64,000 nt of DNA from an uncultured Parabacteroides sp. (GCF_902493135.1 NZ_CABUOD010000024.1:7844-71843), one strand, 5' to 3'. Positions 26,145 to 35,267 are shown, counted from the stretch's first letter. Program-made: numbers and translations. The notes: a model not told the origin generated them from the letters alone.

Positions 26145-27488
26145 TTATTTGCAAATCCGGCAACCGGCGCATCTCGCCAGTTCTCCGCGGAAACGTTTTT
26201 CTACTAATTTGTGCAGGCGGTCTTTCAAGGCATCCAGACGTACATAGTCGATCACGTCCGAAGTGAAAGCTACGCTCAACAACATGCGTGCCTCGTCGCG
26301 GGGAATGCCACGGCTCTGCATATAGAACAAGGCGTTTTCGTCCAACTGCCCGGTGGTCATGCCATGCGAGCATTTCACATCGTCGGCATAGATTTCCAAC
26401 TGGGGCTTGCTGTACATGCGGGCTTCACGGGTCGCACAAAGATTGCGGTTCGTCTGATAGGCTGCTGTCTTCTGTGCGTCTTCCTTCACTAAGATACGGC
26501 CGCTGAACGCACCGGTCGCATGGTCGTCCAAGACATTCTTGAACAGTTCGTTGCTGGTGCAATGAGGTACGGCATGCGTAATATGGCTGTATGTGTCCAG
26601 TTGCTGTTCCTTGTCCAGGATGGACATACCGCACAAGGTCGCTTCAGCCTGTTCACCGTTCAGTTCGATATAATAGTTGTTGCGGGTAAGGCCGTTATTC
26701 AGCGTAATGCCGTTCACCAAGACGTTACTTCCCGCTTCCTGCTTCACATGCACGGAGGCAAAACGGGTAGTCGACACACTGCTCTCTTCGAGGTCGTAAT
26801 AATCGAAGAAGGCGCCTTTGCCCGCAAAGATCTCGACCACCTGCGTAGCCAGGAACTTGACATCGTCGATGCTATGGTCACACACCAGCAGCTTGGCTTC
26901 CGAACGAGGCTCCATAATCACCAGAATACGGCGATTCGCCATCGTGTCCACATCGCTGCGGAAGATATTCACCAACTGGACCGGACGCTCCACTACGACA
27001 CCTTCCGGCACGTAGAGCACAAAGCCGTCCTGAGCCAGCATCGTGTTCAAGGCGATGATGCCATCCTTACCGCTCGGAGCCGCCTTGCCGTAATAGCGGG
27101 AGGCCACTTCAGGGTATTTCTCCATGAAAGTACGCATTCCCCCGGCATAAACTCCTTCAGGAAGATGGGCTTTGGGCAACACCTTGTCGTAGAAAGTGTC
27201 GTTCACCACAAAATAAAGCGAGGTACTCAGATTGGGAACATCGCAACGGAACACGTCATAGGGGTTGACCGGTATGTCGAGGCGATTGATATTCACCCCA
27301 TAGTCCGGGGCAAAAGCCTGCGCCACATCCGTATATTTATAATCTTCACTCTTCACCTGCGGAAACCCCAGCCGCTCCAAATCAGCCAAAGCCTTCGCAC
27401 GCGGTGCATTCATCACGCTTGCCGCATGCTTACATATCAGCGATTCACACTGCGTAAAGAGGTCTATATATTGTTGTTCTGCTTTCAT
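26145..27488 (-). CDS. sufD: Fe-S cluster assembly protein SufD
   Basis: 447 residues. The N-terminal helical region is followed by the right-handed beta-helix core shared with SufB and the C-terminal family motif (YADDVKCSHGMTTGQLDENALFYMQSRGI, about 372-400, quoted here in part as KCSHGMTTGQLDE), including the conserved Cys-Ser-His. A terminal CAGCRICK tail is present. SufD forms SufBC2D, the scaffold that builds and transfers Fe-S clusters in the cytoplasm. It is the last of sufB-sufC-sufD here; an inserted GxxExxY element separates it from sufC. No sufS follows. Confidence 0.96.
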   Translation of the reverse strand: MKAEQQYIDLFTQCESLICKHAASVMNAPRAKALADLERLGFPQVKSEDYKYTDVAQAFAPDYGVNINRLDIPVNPYDVFRCDVPNLSTSLYFVVNDTFYDKVLPKAHLPEGVYAGGMRTFMEKYPEVASRYYGKAAPSGKDGIIALNTMLAQDGFVLYVPEGVVVERPVQLVNIFRSDVDTMANRRILVIMEPRSEAKLLVCDHSIDDVKFLATQVVEIFAGKGAFFDYYDLEESSVSTTRFASVHVKQEAGSNVLVNGITLNNGLTRNNYYIELNGEQAEATLCGMSILDKEQQLDTYSHITHAVPHCTSNELFKNVLDDHATGAFSGRILVKEDAQKTAAYQTNRNLCATREARMYSKPQLEIYADDVKCSHGMTTGQLDENALFYMQSRGIPRDEARMLLSVAFTSDVIDYVRLDALKDRLHKLVEKRFRGELARCAGCRICK

Positions 27489-27514
27489 GTGCTATTTAAT
27501 TATTACCTGTAATA

Positions 27515-28034
27515 GAAGAACCAGGTTCGCGGATGACGCGGATTGGGCGGATTTTAACGGATTACTATTTAATTTGATTCCTTTGTTTATATCTATCGTG
27601 CAGATTATTGGCAAAGACTTTCCGCCTAAATTCCGGATGTGCTCCAAAGTTCAGTAGCAGCCCCACTTCGATGCGGGTAGCCTTCAAATAATTTTGCAAC
27701 TGCATTTCATGTGCTTCGGTAAGCACACTTGAGGCCTTTAGTTCCAATATTACTTCATCTTCCACAACCATATCTGCAATGTATTTACCTACAACTTCAC
27801 CTTTATAATAGACCTCTATAATTTTCAGAGGCTCACACTTCAGTCCCATCGAACAAAGTTCCTTATAAAGAGCATTCTGATAAACACTTTCCAGAAAACC
27901 GAAACCAAGCTCATTATACACGGCATAAAATGCCGATAATACCTGATCCGTAATCTCTTTACAAAGCAATTTCATAAACAATAATAATCCGTTAAAATCC
28001 GCCCGATCCGCGTCATCCGCGAACCTGGTTCTTC
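27515..28034 (-). mobile_element. 520-bp element with 50-bp terminal inverted repeats carrying a GxxExxY gene
   Basis: Left arm 27515-27564 and right arm 27985-28034 are inverted copies, 50 bp with one mismatch (a T versus C in the GCGGATnGGGCGG part); similarity continues a few bases inward. The outer end reads GAAGAACCAGGTTCGCGGAT and inward units are GACGCGGAT, GGGCGGATT and TTAACGGATT. A 3-bp ATA occurs just outside both ends, a possible target duplication. The only gene inside fills the space almost exactly from arm to arm. The element splits sufC from sufD without breaking either. No DDE transposase is present, so how it moves is unknown. Confidence 0.75.
27565..27975 (-). CDS. GxxExxY protein, PD-(D/E)XK nuclease superfamily
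   Basis: 136 residues from the ATG at 27975; an in-frame TTG six bases earlier is less likely. The name-giving motif is at GFGFLESVYQNAL (about 25-37: Gly-Phe-Leu-Glu-Ser-Val-Tyr). The nuclease-like core is YIADMVVEDEVILELKAS, with Asp about 69 and the Glu-x-Lys pair about 77-79, then a helix ending QLQNYLKATRIEVGLLLNF. The catalytic residues are all present, so the fold should be active. Function in this family is not established. The gene stops within a base or two of the left inverted repeat and begins just inside the right one. Confidence 0.85.
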   Translation of the reverse strand: MKLLCKEITDQVLSAFYAVYNELGFGFLESVYQNALYKELCSMGLKCEPLKIIEVYYKGEVVGKYIADMVVEDEVILELKASSVLTEAHEMQLQNYLKATRIEVGLLLNFGAHPEFRRKVFANNLHDRYKQRNQIK

Positions 28035-28049
28035 ATACAATCCAAATTC

Positions 28050-28802
28050 TTAATCTCCCATCTCTTTCTTGATCCAGTCGTAGCCTTTTTCTTCGAGTTC
28101 GAGGGCCAGTTCGGGACCGGCGGTCTTGACGATGCGGCCCTTGTAGAGGACATGGACTACGTCAGGCTTGATATAATCCAGCAGGCGCTGGTAGTGCGTG
28201 ATGACGATAGCCGCATTCTCAGGCGTACGGAGTTGGTTGACACCGTTCGCCACGATCCGGAGGGCGTCGATATCCAGGCCGCTGTCCGTTTCGTCGAGGA
28301 TCGCCAGCTTCGGTTCGAGCATGGCCATCTGGAAGATTTCGTTCCGCTTCTTCTCACCGCCCGAAAAACCTTCGTTCACGCTGCGGCTCGCCAGTTTATT
28401 GTCCAGTTCGACAATCGCACGCTTCTCACGCATCAGTTTCAGGAAGTCGGTAGCCGAAACAGGTTCCAGCCCTTTATATTTACGATGTTCGTTCAAGGCG
28501 GCACGCATGAAGTTCACCATGCTGACACCCGGAATCTCCACCGGATACTGAAAGCTCAGGAAAATCCCTTCGCGGCTTCGGTCTTCCGGTTCAAGATCCA
28601 GCAGGTTCTTGCCGTTGAAGATCACCTCCCCTTCCGTCACCTCGAATGCCGGATTACCGACCAATACACTGCTCAAGGTACTTTTCCCGGAACCGTTCGG
28701 TCCCATGATGGCGTGTACCTCACCCGCCTTGACAGAAAGGTTGATCCCTTTCAATATCTCTTTGCCATTGACATTGGCATGCAAGTTCTTTATCTCTAAC
28801 AT
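28050..28802 (-). CDS. sufC: Fe-S assembly ATPase SufC
   Basis: 250 residues, an ABC-type ATPase of the usual SufC length. Walker A GPNGSGKST (about 35-43), Q-loop in FQYPVEIPG (about 88), signature SGGEKKR (about 147), Walker B LAILDETDSGLD (about 169-180) and the switch His in VITHYQRLL (about 204) are all present. The DETDSGLDIDAL segment is typical of SufC. It drives conformational change of SufBC2D. It is separated from sufB by a phased palindrome array and from sufD by the GxxExxY element. Confidence 0.97.
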   Translation of the reverse strand: MLEIKNLHANVNGKEILKGINLSVKAGEVHAIMGPNGSGKSTLSSVLVGNPAFEVTEGEVIFNGKNLLDLEPEDRSREGIFLSFQYPVEIPGVSMVNFMRAALNEHRKYKGLEPVSATDFLKLMREKRAIVELDNKLASRSVNEGFSGGEKKRNEIFQMAMLEPKLAILDETDSGLDIDALRIVANGVNQLRTPENAAIVITHYQRLLDYIKPDVVHVLYKGRIVKTAGPELALELEEKGYDWIKKEMGD

Positions 28803-28856
28803 ATCTATACTGATTACTTGTTAAACGCTTCCTTTCTCTTCATGCCCCTTCCGGGC

Positions 28857-28967
28857 TGTATCGAGGATGCCGCATAGCTGTGCGGCATCTTACTGCATAG
28901 CTATGCGGCACTTCACCGCATACGTTTGCGGTATCACACCGCATAGCTTCGCGGCAACCTCGATACA
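28857..28967. repeat. Phased palindrome array 3: 16-bp units CCGCATAGCTATGCGG, exact 23-bp pitch
   Basis: Four units start at 28870, 28893, 28916 and 28939, each step exactly 23 bp: CCGCATAGCTGTGCGG, CTGCATAGCTATGCGG, CCGCATACGTTTGCGG, CCGCATAGCTTCGCGG. The set is closed by a perfect 10-bp inverted repeat (TGTATCGAGG 28857-28866, CCTCGATACA 28958-28967). It occupies nearly all of the 173-bp gap between sufB and sufC. In RNA it would fold as one long closing stem with four short hairpins. It is the cleanest of four such arrays in the window. Confidence 0.9.
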
Positions 28968-28975
28968 ACGGTGCA

Positions 28976-30421
28976 TCACCCCACGCTCCCCTCCAGGGAG
29001 ATGGTCAGCAGCTTCTGTGCTTCTACGGCAAACTCCATCGGGAGCTTGTTCATCACCTCGCGGGCATATCCGTTTACGATCAGGCCGACAGCTTCTTCGA
29101 CCGAGATACCGCGCTGCCGGCAATAGAACAACTGCTCCTCGCTGATCTTGCTTGTCGTCGCCTCGTGTTCCACTACCGCCGTTTCGTTCTGGATATCGGC
29201 ATAGGGGAAGGTATGGGCGCCGCAAGTCGAACTGAGCAGCAGGCTGTCGCACTGGCTATGGTTGCGGGCGCCTTCGGCACGGGGAGAGACTTTCACCAAG
29301 CCGCGATAGCTGTTCTGGCTATGTCCGGCGGAGATGCCTTTCGAAACGATCGTGCTGCGGGTGTTCCGCCCGAGGTGGATCATCTTCGTGCCGGTATCGG
29401 CCTGCTGGTAGTTGTTGGTGACAGCCACCGAGTAGAACTCGCCTACCGAATTATCGCCGGCCAAGATGCAGCTCGGATATTTCCAAGTGATGGCGGAACC
29501 GGTCTCTACCTGTGTCCAGGAAATCTTGCTTCCTTCGCCCTTGCACAGTCCGCGCTTGGTCACGAAGTTATAGATTCCCCCTTTTCCTTCCTTATCGCCC
29601 GGATACCAGTTCTGGACGGTAGAATATTTCACTTCGGCACGTTCATGCGCCACGATTTCGACAATGGCGGCGTGAAGCTGGTTCTCGTCGCGCATCGGTG
29701 CGGTACAACCTTCGAGGTAACTGACGTAGGCTTCATCGTCCGCCACGATCAGGGTACGTTCGAATTGTCCGGTGTTGGCGGCATTGATACGGAAATAGGT
29801 GGATAGCTCCATCGGGCAACGCACGCCTTTCGGGATATAGACAAACGAACCGTCCGAGAATACCGCCGAGTTCAAAGCAGCAAAGAAGTTATCACGATAG
29901 CTGACCACGCTTCCCAGATATTTCTGGACCAGATCGGGATGATGCTGGACGGCTTCGCTGAAAGAGCAGAAGATAATGCCTTTCTCGGCAAGCGTTTCCT
30001 TGAATGTCGTCTTTACGGAGACACTGTCCATCACGGCATCGACCGCCATCCCGCTGAGCTGAGCACGCTCGTGCAGGGGGATACCCAGTTTGTCGAACGT
30101 CTTCATCAGTTCCGGATCGACCTCGTCCAGGCTCTTCGGGCCTTCCTTCTTCTTCGGGGCAGCATAGTAGATGATATCCTGATAGTCGATCGGCGGGATC
30201 ATGAGGTGAGGCCAGGTGGGCATCTCCAGTGTCTGCCAGTGGCGGAAAGCTTTCAAGCGGAACTCAAGCAGCCATTCCGGTTCATTTTTCTTGGCAGAAA
30301 TAATACGGACGGTCTCTTCATCCAATCCGCGATGAATCACCTCCGTATCTATATCGGTAACGAATCCGTATTTGTAATCACCGGTCGTTACCTCATTTAG
30401 TATGTCGTTCGAATCTTCCAT
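28976..30421 (-). CDS. sufB: Fe-S cluster assembly protein SufB
   Basis: 481 residues, full length. Recognised by the segments YAAPKKKEGPKSLDEVDPEL (about 90), SDGSFVYIPKGVRCPMELST (about 190), the beta-helix core with AEVKYSTVQNWYPGD (about 258), and the C-terminal HTFPYADIQNETAVVEHEAT and EEQLFYCRQRGI region with the conserved Glu and His residues. SufB provides the scaffold site where clusters form with SufC and SufD. It is the first gene of the suf group here; the 35-bp gap to the CvpA-like gene suggests possible co-transcription with it. Confidence 0.97.
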   Translation of the reverse strand: MEDSNDILNEVTTGDYKYGFVTDIDTEVIHRGLDEETVRIISAKKNEPEWLLEFRLKAFRHWQTLEMPTWPHLMIPPIDYQDIIYYAAPKKKEGPKSLDEVDPELMKTFDKLGIPLHERAQLSGMAVDAVMDSVSVKTTFKETLAEKGIIFCSFSEAVQHHPDLVQKYLGSVVSYRDNFFAALNSAVFSDGSFVYIPKGVRCPMELSTYFRINAANTGQFERTLIVADDEAYVSYLEGCTAPMRDENQLHAAIVEIVAHERAEVKYSTVQNWYPGDKEGKGGIYNFVTKRGLCKGEGSKISWTQVETGSAITWKYPSCILAGDNSVGEFYSVAVTNNYQQADTGTKMIHLGRNTRSTIVSKGISAGHSQNSYRGLVKVSPRAEGARNHSQCDSLLLSSTCGAHTFPYADIQNETAVVEHEATTSKISEEQLFYCRQRGISVEEAVGLIVNGYAREVMNKLPMEFAVEAQKLLTISLEGSVG

Positions 30422-30456
30422 TATACATTATATATATATTGTTCAATTTATGAAAC

Positions 30457-30948
30457 CTATTCCTCCTTAAAAAACAAATTACGGAAGTAAATAGTTGGGA
30501 TTATTTCTTTGACTGGATTGTAAAAACGGGATTCGACCTTTGCCTCGCGTGGGATCAGGACCGATCCGCGGTCTATCATCTCCATGCCGTTCAGCAGGAG
30601 ACTGACAAACGCCATCATAAAGCAAAGCCCCAAGACACCGCCTGCCAGATGGTTCAGGACGCTCAGCGGCGTCGCCCCCACGACACGGGTCAGAATCTCA
30701 CCCGCCAACAATATGACACCCACGATCAGCAGAAACCCCGCCACGTAGCTGAGCACCGTCACCCCTTGTTCGGGGAACCAGCCCAATGCCAATATATATC
30801 CACGTAGCCAGAGTGCCGCCTTCGTACAAAAAAAGATCCCGACCAAAAGGGCTATAAGCGAAACAACCTGTTTGATGACTCCATCAAACAGGCCTTTCAC
30901 AAATCCTATTCCTGCCAGACATAGCAATGTAATGTCCAACCAGTTCAT
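30457..30948 (-). CDS. CvpA family integral membrane protein
   Basis: 163 residues with four predicted TM helices (about 5-22, 27-45, 63-83, 102-122). The N-terminal NWLDITLLCLAGIGFVKGLFDG and the second-helix Lys-Gln-Val motif are characteristic of the CvpA/colicin V production family. The role is not well defined; homologues affect envelope integrity. It follows infB by 2 bp and precedes sufB by 35 bp, so it likely joins the rimP-nusA-infB transcript. Confidence 0.88.
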   Translation of the reverse strand: MNWLDITLLCLAGIGFVKGLFDGVIKQVVSLIALLVGIFFCTKAALWLRGYILALGWFPEQGVTVLSYVAGFLLIVGVILLAGEILTRVVGATPLSVLNHLAGGVLGLCFMMAFVSLLLNGMEMIDRGSVLIPREAKVESRFYNPVKEIIPTIYFRNLFFKEE

Positions 30949-30950
30949 GT

Positions 30951-33941
30951 TTACAATGTCTTCTTGATTTCCGTTTCTTCGTATGCCTCGATGATATCGC
31001 CAACCTGGATATCATTGTAGTTCACAATGTTCAAACCACAATCCAAACCGGCAACCACTTCCTTCACATCGTCCTTGAAACGTTTCAAAGATTCCAATTC
31101 ACCGGAGTGAACCACGATGCCGTCACGGATCACGCGCACCTTGTTCGAACGCTTGATCTTGCCTTCACGTACCATACATCCGGCAATCGTACCCACTTTC
31201 GTGATCTTGAATACCTGCTGCACTTCCACGTTGGCCGTGATCTCTTCCTTGATTTCCGGCGAAAGCATACCTTCCATTGCGCTCTTCACTTCTTCGATCG
31301 CATCGTAGATGATCGAGTACAGACGGATTTCGACTCCTTCTTTCTCTGCCAGACGACGCGCGGGCAATGCCGGACGCACCTGGAACCCGATGATGATCGC
31401 ATCGGAAGCGGCAGCCAGTACGACATCCGATTCGGAGATCTGGCCGACAGCCTTGTGGATCACGTTCACCTGGATTTCCTCTGTAGACAGACGAATCAGG
31501 GAGTCTGACAACGCTTCAACGGAACCGTCCACGTCACCCTTCACGATCACGTTCAGTTCCTGGAAGTTGCCGACTGCGATACGGCGGCCTATATCATCCA
31601 GCGTAAGCATCTTCTGCGTACGCAGACCCAACTCACGCTGCAACTGTTCGCGACGGTTGGCGATTTCGCGGGCTTCCTGGTCTGTTTCCAGTACGTTGAA
31701 CGTATCGCCGGCTTGCGGAGCCCCGTTCAGACCGAGGATCAGAGCCGGTTCGGAAGGACCGGCCTGTTCGATACGCTGGTTACGTTCGTTGAACATCGCT
31801 TTTACACGACCGAAATGGGTTCCGGCCAGTACGATGTCACCGACTTTCAGCGTCCCGTTTTCAACCAGCACGGTAGAAACATATCCACGTCCTTTGTCGA
31901 GTGAAGACTCGATGATGGAACCAACGGCACGTCTCTTCGGATTCGCCTTCAAGTCGAGCAAGTCGGCTTCCAGCAATACTTTTTCCAGCAGGTCTTCTAC
32001 CCCGATACCCTTCTTGGCTGAAATTTCCTGGCTCTGGTACTTCCCCCCCCAGTCTTCAACCAGGTAATTCATGTTAGCCAGCTCCTCCTTGATCTTGTCA
32101 GGATTGGCATGCGGTTTGTCGATCTTATTGATGGCAAATACGATAGGTACGCCGGCAGCCGAAGCATGGTTGATCGCTTCGACGGTCTGCGGCATGACAT
32201 TATCGTCGGCAGCCACAATGATAATCGCGATATCCGTCACCTTGGCGCCACGGGCACGCATGGCGGTAAAGGCCTCGTGACCCGGCGTATCCAGGAACGT
32301 GATACGGCGTCCGCTCTGCAACTTCACGTTGTAAGCACCGATGTGCTGCGTGATACCTCCGGCTTCACCGGCAATTACGTTTGCATTACGGATGTTATCC
32401 AGCAAAGAAGTCTTACCGTGGTCAACGTGTCCCATCACCGTAACGATAGGCGGACGGGCAACCCAATCTTCTTCGTTGTCATTTTCTTCATCGGCCTTGA
32501 TGGCTTCCACCACTTCGGCACTTACATATTCGGTCTGGAAACCGAATTCTTCGGCTACGATATTAATTGTTTCCGCATCCAGGCGCTGGTTGATGGAAAC
32601 CATGATGCCGATACTCATGCAAGTACCGATAACCTGCGTCACAGGAACATCCATCATGTTGGCGAGGTCGTTGGCTGTCACGAATTCCGTCAACTTCAAT
32701 ACCTTGCTTTCCATTTCTTCCTGTTCCATCAGTTCGTGTTCACGCTTCTGGAAAGCATCGCGTTTGTCACGACGGTACTTGGCGCCTTTATTATTCTTAT
32801 TGCCCTTGTTGGTCAGGCGGGCCAGGGTTTCCTTTACCTGCTTCTGTACATCTTCTTCGCTGATCTCCGCCTTCACCGGCTTGCGCAGGCGCGGCTTACG
32901 ATCGTCGTTCGGACGTGACGGACGTGCATTGGTTCCCGGCGTATTATTTACGTCTACGCGATCTTTTTTGATACGATTACGCTTTTTCTTTGCGTCTGCA
33001 CCGCCTTCTCCCGGTTTGACGGGAGCGCCGGGCCTTGACGTCGCATCTTTCGGTCCCTTGTTGAAAGGCCCGTTACCCGACTGTTGTCCCGGCTTGTTAC
33101 CGGCAAACTTCTCACGCTTGTCTTCACGCTCTTTCTTGCGTTCCTCCTTCGTCTTTTTCTTCGGACGGGTAGACTGATTCAACGCGTTCAGGTCAATCTT
33201 CCCGGTCACCTTGATTTTCGACTCGAACTTCGGAGTATTCAACCGGAATAATTCCTCTTCAGAACCGTTGCCGGCAGATGCCGCCGGTTCCTCGGATTTC
33301 GCGGTCGTTGACTCTACATTTGCAGCTTCCGGCTCCTGTACAGGCTCCGGTTTGATCACTTCTGCTGGTTCCTTTTCCACAACTATAACTTTTTCTTCTT
33401 TTATCTCCTCAGGCTGCTGTTTCACTTCCGGGATTTTCACCTCAGGCATTTTCGCCTCTGGTGCCTCTACTTCGGGAGCTTTTACTTCAGGGGCTTTCAC
33501 CTCCTGAACCGGAGCTTCAGCAGTTTTTGCAGCAGAGGTCGCCTCCACAGGCTTCTCCGCTTTCTTTTCCACAGGAGCGGAAACAGGCTGTTGCTGTGCC
33601 TCCTGCGCTTTTTTATGCGGTCTGTCCAGATCGATCCGGCCCTTCGTCACGATTTTAGGCTTGAATTCTTCCGGTATTACAGTCTTTATTTCCGAACCCT
33701 TTTCTTCTTTCACAGAAGAAGCCTCCCTGTGAGGACGTTCGGGCACAACCCGCTCACGCTCACGTCCGCCGTTCGGTAAATCTTTTCCAAACTCTTTTAC
33801 GAGCAAAGCATACTGTTCATCACCGATTCGCGTGTTGGGATTGTTGTCCTCAACCTCGAACCCTTTCTTGCGTAGAAACTCAACCACCGTGTTGATTCCT
33901 ACATTTAATTTCCTTTGTACTTGTATTAATTTTATGGGCAT
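30951..33941 (-). CDS. infB: Translation initiation factor IF-2
   Basis: 996 residues. The N-terminal IF2_N segment (PIKLIQVQRKLNVGINTVVE) precedes a long charged, low-complexity linker (about 60-400) that includes a short repeat of APEVK-like pentapeptides. The GTPase domain has G1 GHVDHGKTS, G3 DTPGHEAF and G4 NKID, followed by EF-Tu-like domain II, IF-2 domain III and the C-terminal fMet-tRNA-binding domain IV. It delivers initiator tRNA to the ribosome. It lies in the classic rimP-nusA-infB order with short gaps. Confidence 0.98.
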   Translation of the reverse strand: MPIKLIQVQRKLNVGINTVVEFLRKKGFEVEDNNPNTRIGDEQYALLVKEFGKDLPNGGRERERVVPERPHREASSVKEEKGSEIKTVIPEEFKPKIVTKGRIDLDRPHKKAQEAQQQPVSAPVEKKAEKPVEATSAAKTAEAPVQEVKAPEVKAPEVEAPEAKMPEVKIPEVKQQPEEIKEEKVIVVEKEPAEVIKPEPVQEPEAANVESTTAKSEEPAASAGNGSEEELFRLNTPKFESKIKVTGKIDLNALNQSTRPKKKTKEERKKEREDKREKFAGNKPGQQSGNGPFNKGPKDATSRPGAPVKPGEGGADAKKKRNRIKKDRVDVNNTPGTNARPSRPNDDRKPRLRKPVKAEISEEDVQKQVKETLARLTNKGNKNNKGAKYRRDKRDAFQKREHELMEQEEMESKVLKLTEFVTANDLANMMDVPVTQVIGTCMSIGIMVSINQRLDAETINIVAEEFGFQTEYVSAEVVEAIKADEENDNEEDWVARPPIVTVMGHVDHGKTSLLDNIRNANVIAGEAGGITQHIGAYNVKLQSGRRITFLDTPGHEAFTAMRARGAKVTDIAIIIVAADDNVMPQTVEAINHASAAGVPIVFAINKIDKPHANPDKIKEELANMNYLVEDWGGKYQSQEISAKKGIGVEDLLEKVLLEADLLDLKANPKRRAVGSIIESSLDKGRGYVSTVLVENGTLKVGDIVLAGTHFGRVKAMFNERNQRIEQAGPSEPALILGLNGAPQAGDTFNVLETDQEAREIANRREQLQRELGLRTQKMLTLDDIGRRIAVGNFQELNVIVKGDVDGSVEALSDSLIRLSTEEIQVNVIHKAVGQISESDVVLAAASDAIIIGFQVRPALPARRLAEKEGVEIRLYSIIYDAIEEVKSAMEGMLSPEIKEEITANVEVQQVFKITKVGTIAGCMVREGKIKRSNKVRVIRDGIVVHSGELESLKRFKDDVKEVVAGLDCGLNIVNYNDIQVGDIIEAYEETEIKKTL

Positions 33942-33961
33942 ATCAAACTTTGTCGTAATAC

Positions 33962-35260
33962 TTATTCCTGTTCCTGGGTTTCATCCTGTTCTTGGATTTC
34001 CTCCTGTTCCTCTTCAAATTCGGCAGATAAGATAGCAAGTACCTCGTCAACAGTCTGTTCTTCGAGGTCGGCACGTTCTATTATCTCTTCGCGGCTCATA
34101 GCCAATACGCTCTTCGCCGTGTAGCACCCGATATTCTTCAGTGCTTCGATTACCCAGCTGTCAATTTCATCCGAGAATTCATCCAAATAGATGTCCTCTT
34201 CATCTGCACCTTCCACATCACGGAAGACATCGATGGCATATTCGGTCAGCATACAGGCAAGTTTGATGTTCAGACCGCCTTTACCGATAGCCAATGAAAC
34301 TTCTTCAGGACGAAGATAAACCTCTGCCTTACGTTCTTCTTCGTTCACTCGTATAGAGGAAATTTTTGCCGGGCTTAATGCACGCTGGATAAACAGCGAT
34401 ACATTGGATGTATAATTAATAACATCGATATTCTCATTTCTCAGCTCGCGAACGATACCGTGAATACGGGAACCTTTCATTCCGACGCAGGCGCCGACCG
34501 GATCGATACGGTCATCGTACGACTCTACGGCCACTTTTGCCCTCTCTCCCGGAATACGTGCAATCGCCTTGATGGTAATCAGGCCATCGTTGATTTCCGG
34601 TACTTCAAGTTCGAACAAACGCTGCAGGAATAATTTGTCTATACGGGAAAGAATGATCTTCGGATTGTTGTTGTAGTTATCCACCCGCTGTACGATAGCA
34701 CGTACGGTTTCACCTTTGCGGTAAAAATCTGTCGGGATCTGTTCTGTTTTCGGGAGCAGCAACTCATTACCCTCGTCGTCCAACAACAAGATCTCTTTCT
34801 TCCATACCTGGTAAACATCGGCTGCGATGATGTTGCCGATTTTATCCTTATATTTAGCAAACAAGCTGTCTTTTTGCAATTCAAGTATCTTTGAAGCCAG
34901 CGTCTGGCGCAGGTTCAGGATGGCGCGACGTCCGAAATCGGCAAAATGCACTTCGTCGGTCACCTCTTCGCCTACTTCACAGTCGGCATCGATCTTACGG
35001 GCCTCGGTCAATGTCAGCTGAAGATTCTCGTCTTCCAGTTCGTCATCGGCGACAACCGTACGGTTTCTCCAGATTTCGAAGTCCCCTTTTTCCGGGTTGA
35101 TAATTACGTCGTAATTTTCATCCGTACCGAACATTTTAGCGATCACGTTGCGGAATGAGTCTTCCAACACGCTGATCATCGTATCTTTATCTATATTTTT
35201 CAACTCCTTGAACTCAGCAAGTGTGTCAATCATACTGATTGTTTCCTCTTTCTTGGCCAT
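33962..35260 (-). CDS. nusA: Transcription termination/antitermination factor NusA
   Basis: 432 residues. The N-terminal RNAP-binding domain (about 1-130) includes KKEETISMIDTLAEFKELKN. An S1 domain follows (about 135-200), then KH1/KH2 with RIPGERAKVAVESYD, DPVGACVGMKGSRIHGIVRE (about 235-255) and VSLAIGKGGLNIKLA (about 318). A C-terminal acidic tail of Glu/Gln repeats ends the protein. It binds RNA polymerase and nascent RNA to control pausing. It is in operon with rimP 7 bp upstream and infB 20 bp downstream. Confidence 0.98.
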   Translation of the reverse strand: MAKKEETISMIDTLAEFKELKNIDKDTMISVLEDSFRNVIAKMFGTDENYDVIINPEKGDFEIWRNRTVVADDELEDENLQLTLTEARKIDADCEVGEEVTDEVHFADFGRRAILNLRQTLASKILELQKDSLFAKYKDKIGNIIAADVYQVWKKEILLLDDEGNELLLPKTEQIPTDFYRKGETVRAIVQRVDNYNNNPKIILSRIDKLFLQRLFELEVPEINDGLITIKAIARIPGERAKVAVESYDDRIDPVGACVGMKGSRIHGIVRELRNENIDVINYTSNVSLFIQRALSPAKISSIRVNEEERKAEVYLRPEEVSLAIGKGGLNIKLACMLTEYAIDVFRDVEGADEEDIYLDEFSDEIDSWVIEALKNIGCYTAKSVLAMSREEIIERADLEEQTVDEVLAILSAEFEEEQEEIQEQDETQEQE

Positions 35261-35267
35261 AATCTTT

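Noticed and set aside
27515..28034. Classical insertion sequence
   Set aside because: Although it has terminal inverted repeats, the only gene is a PD-(D/E)XK GxxExxY protein; there is no DDE, Y1 or serine transposase.
33370..33560. APEVK-like repeats in infB as a separate repeat element
   Set aside because: They are in-frame low-complexity linker repeats, common in long IF-2 N-terminal regions.
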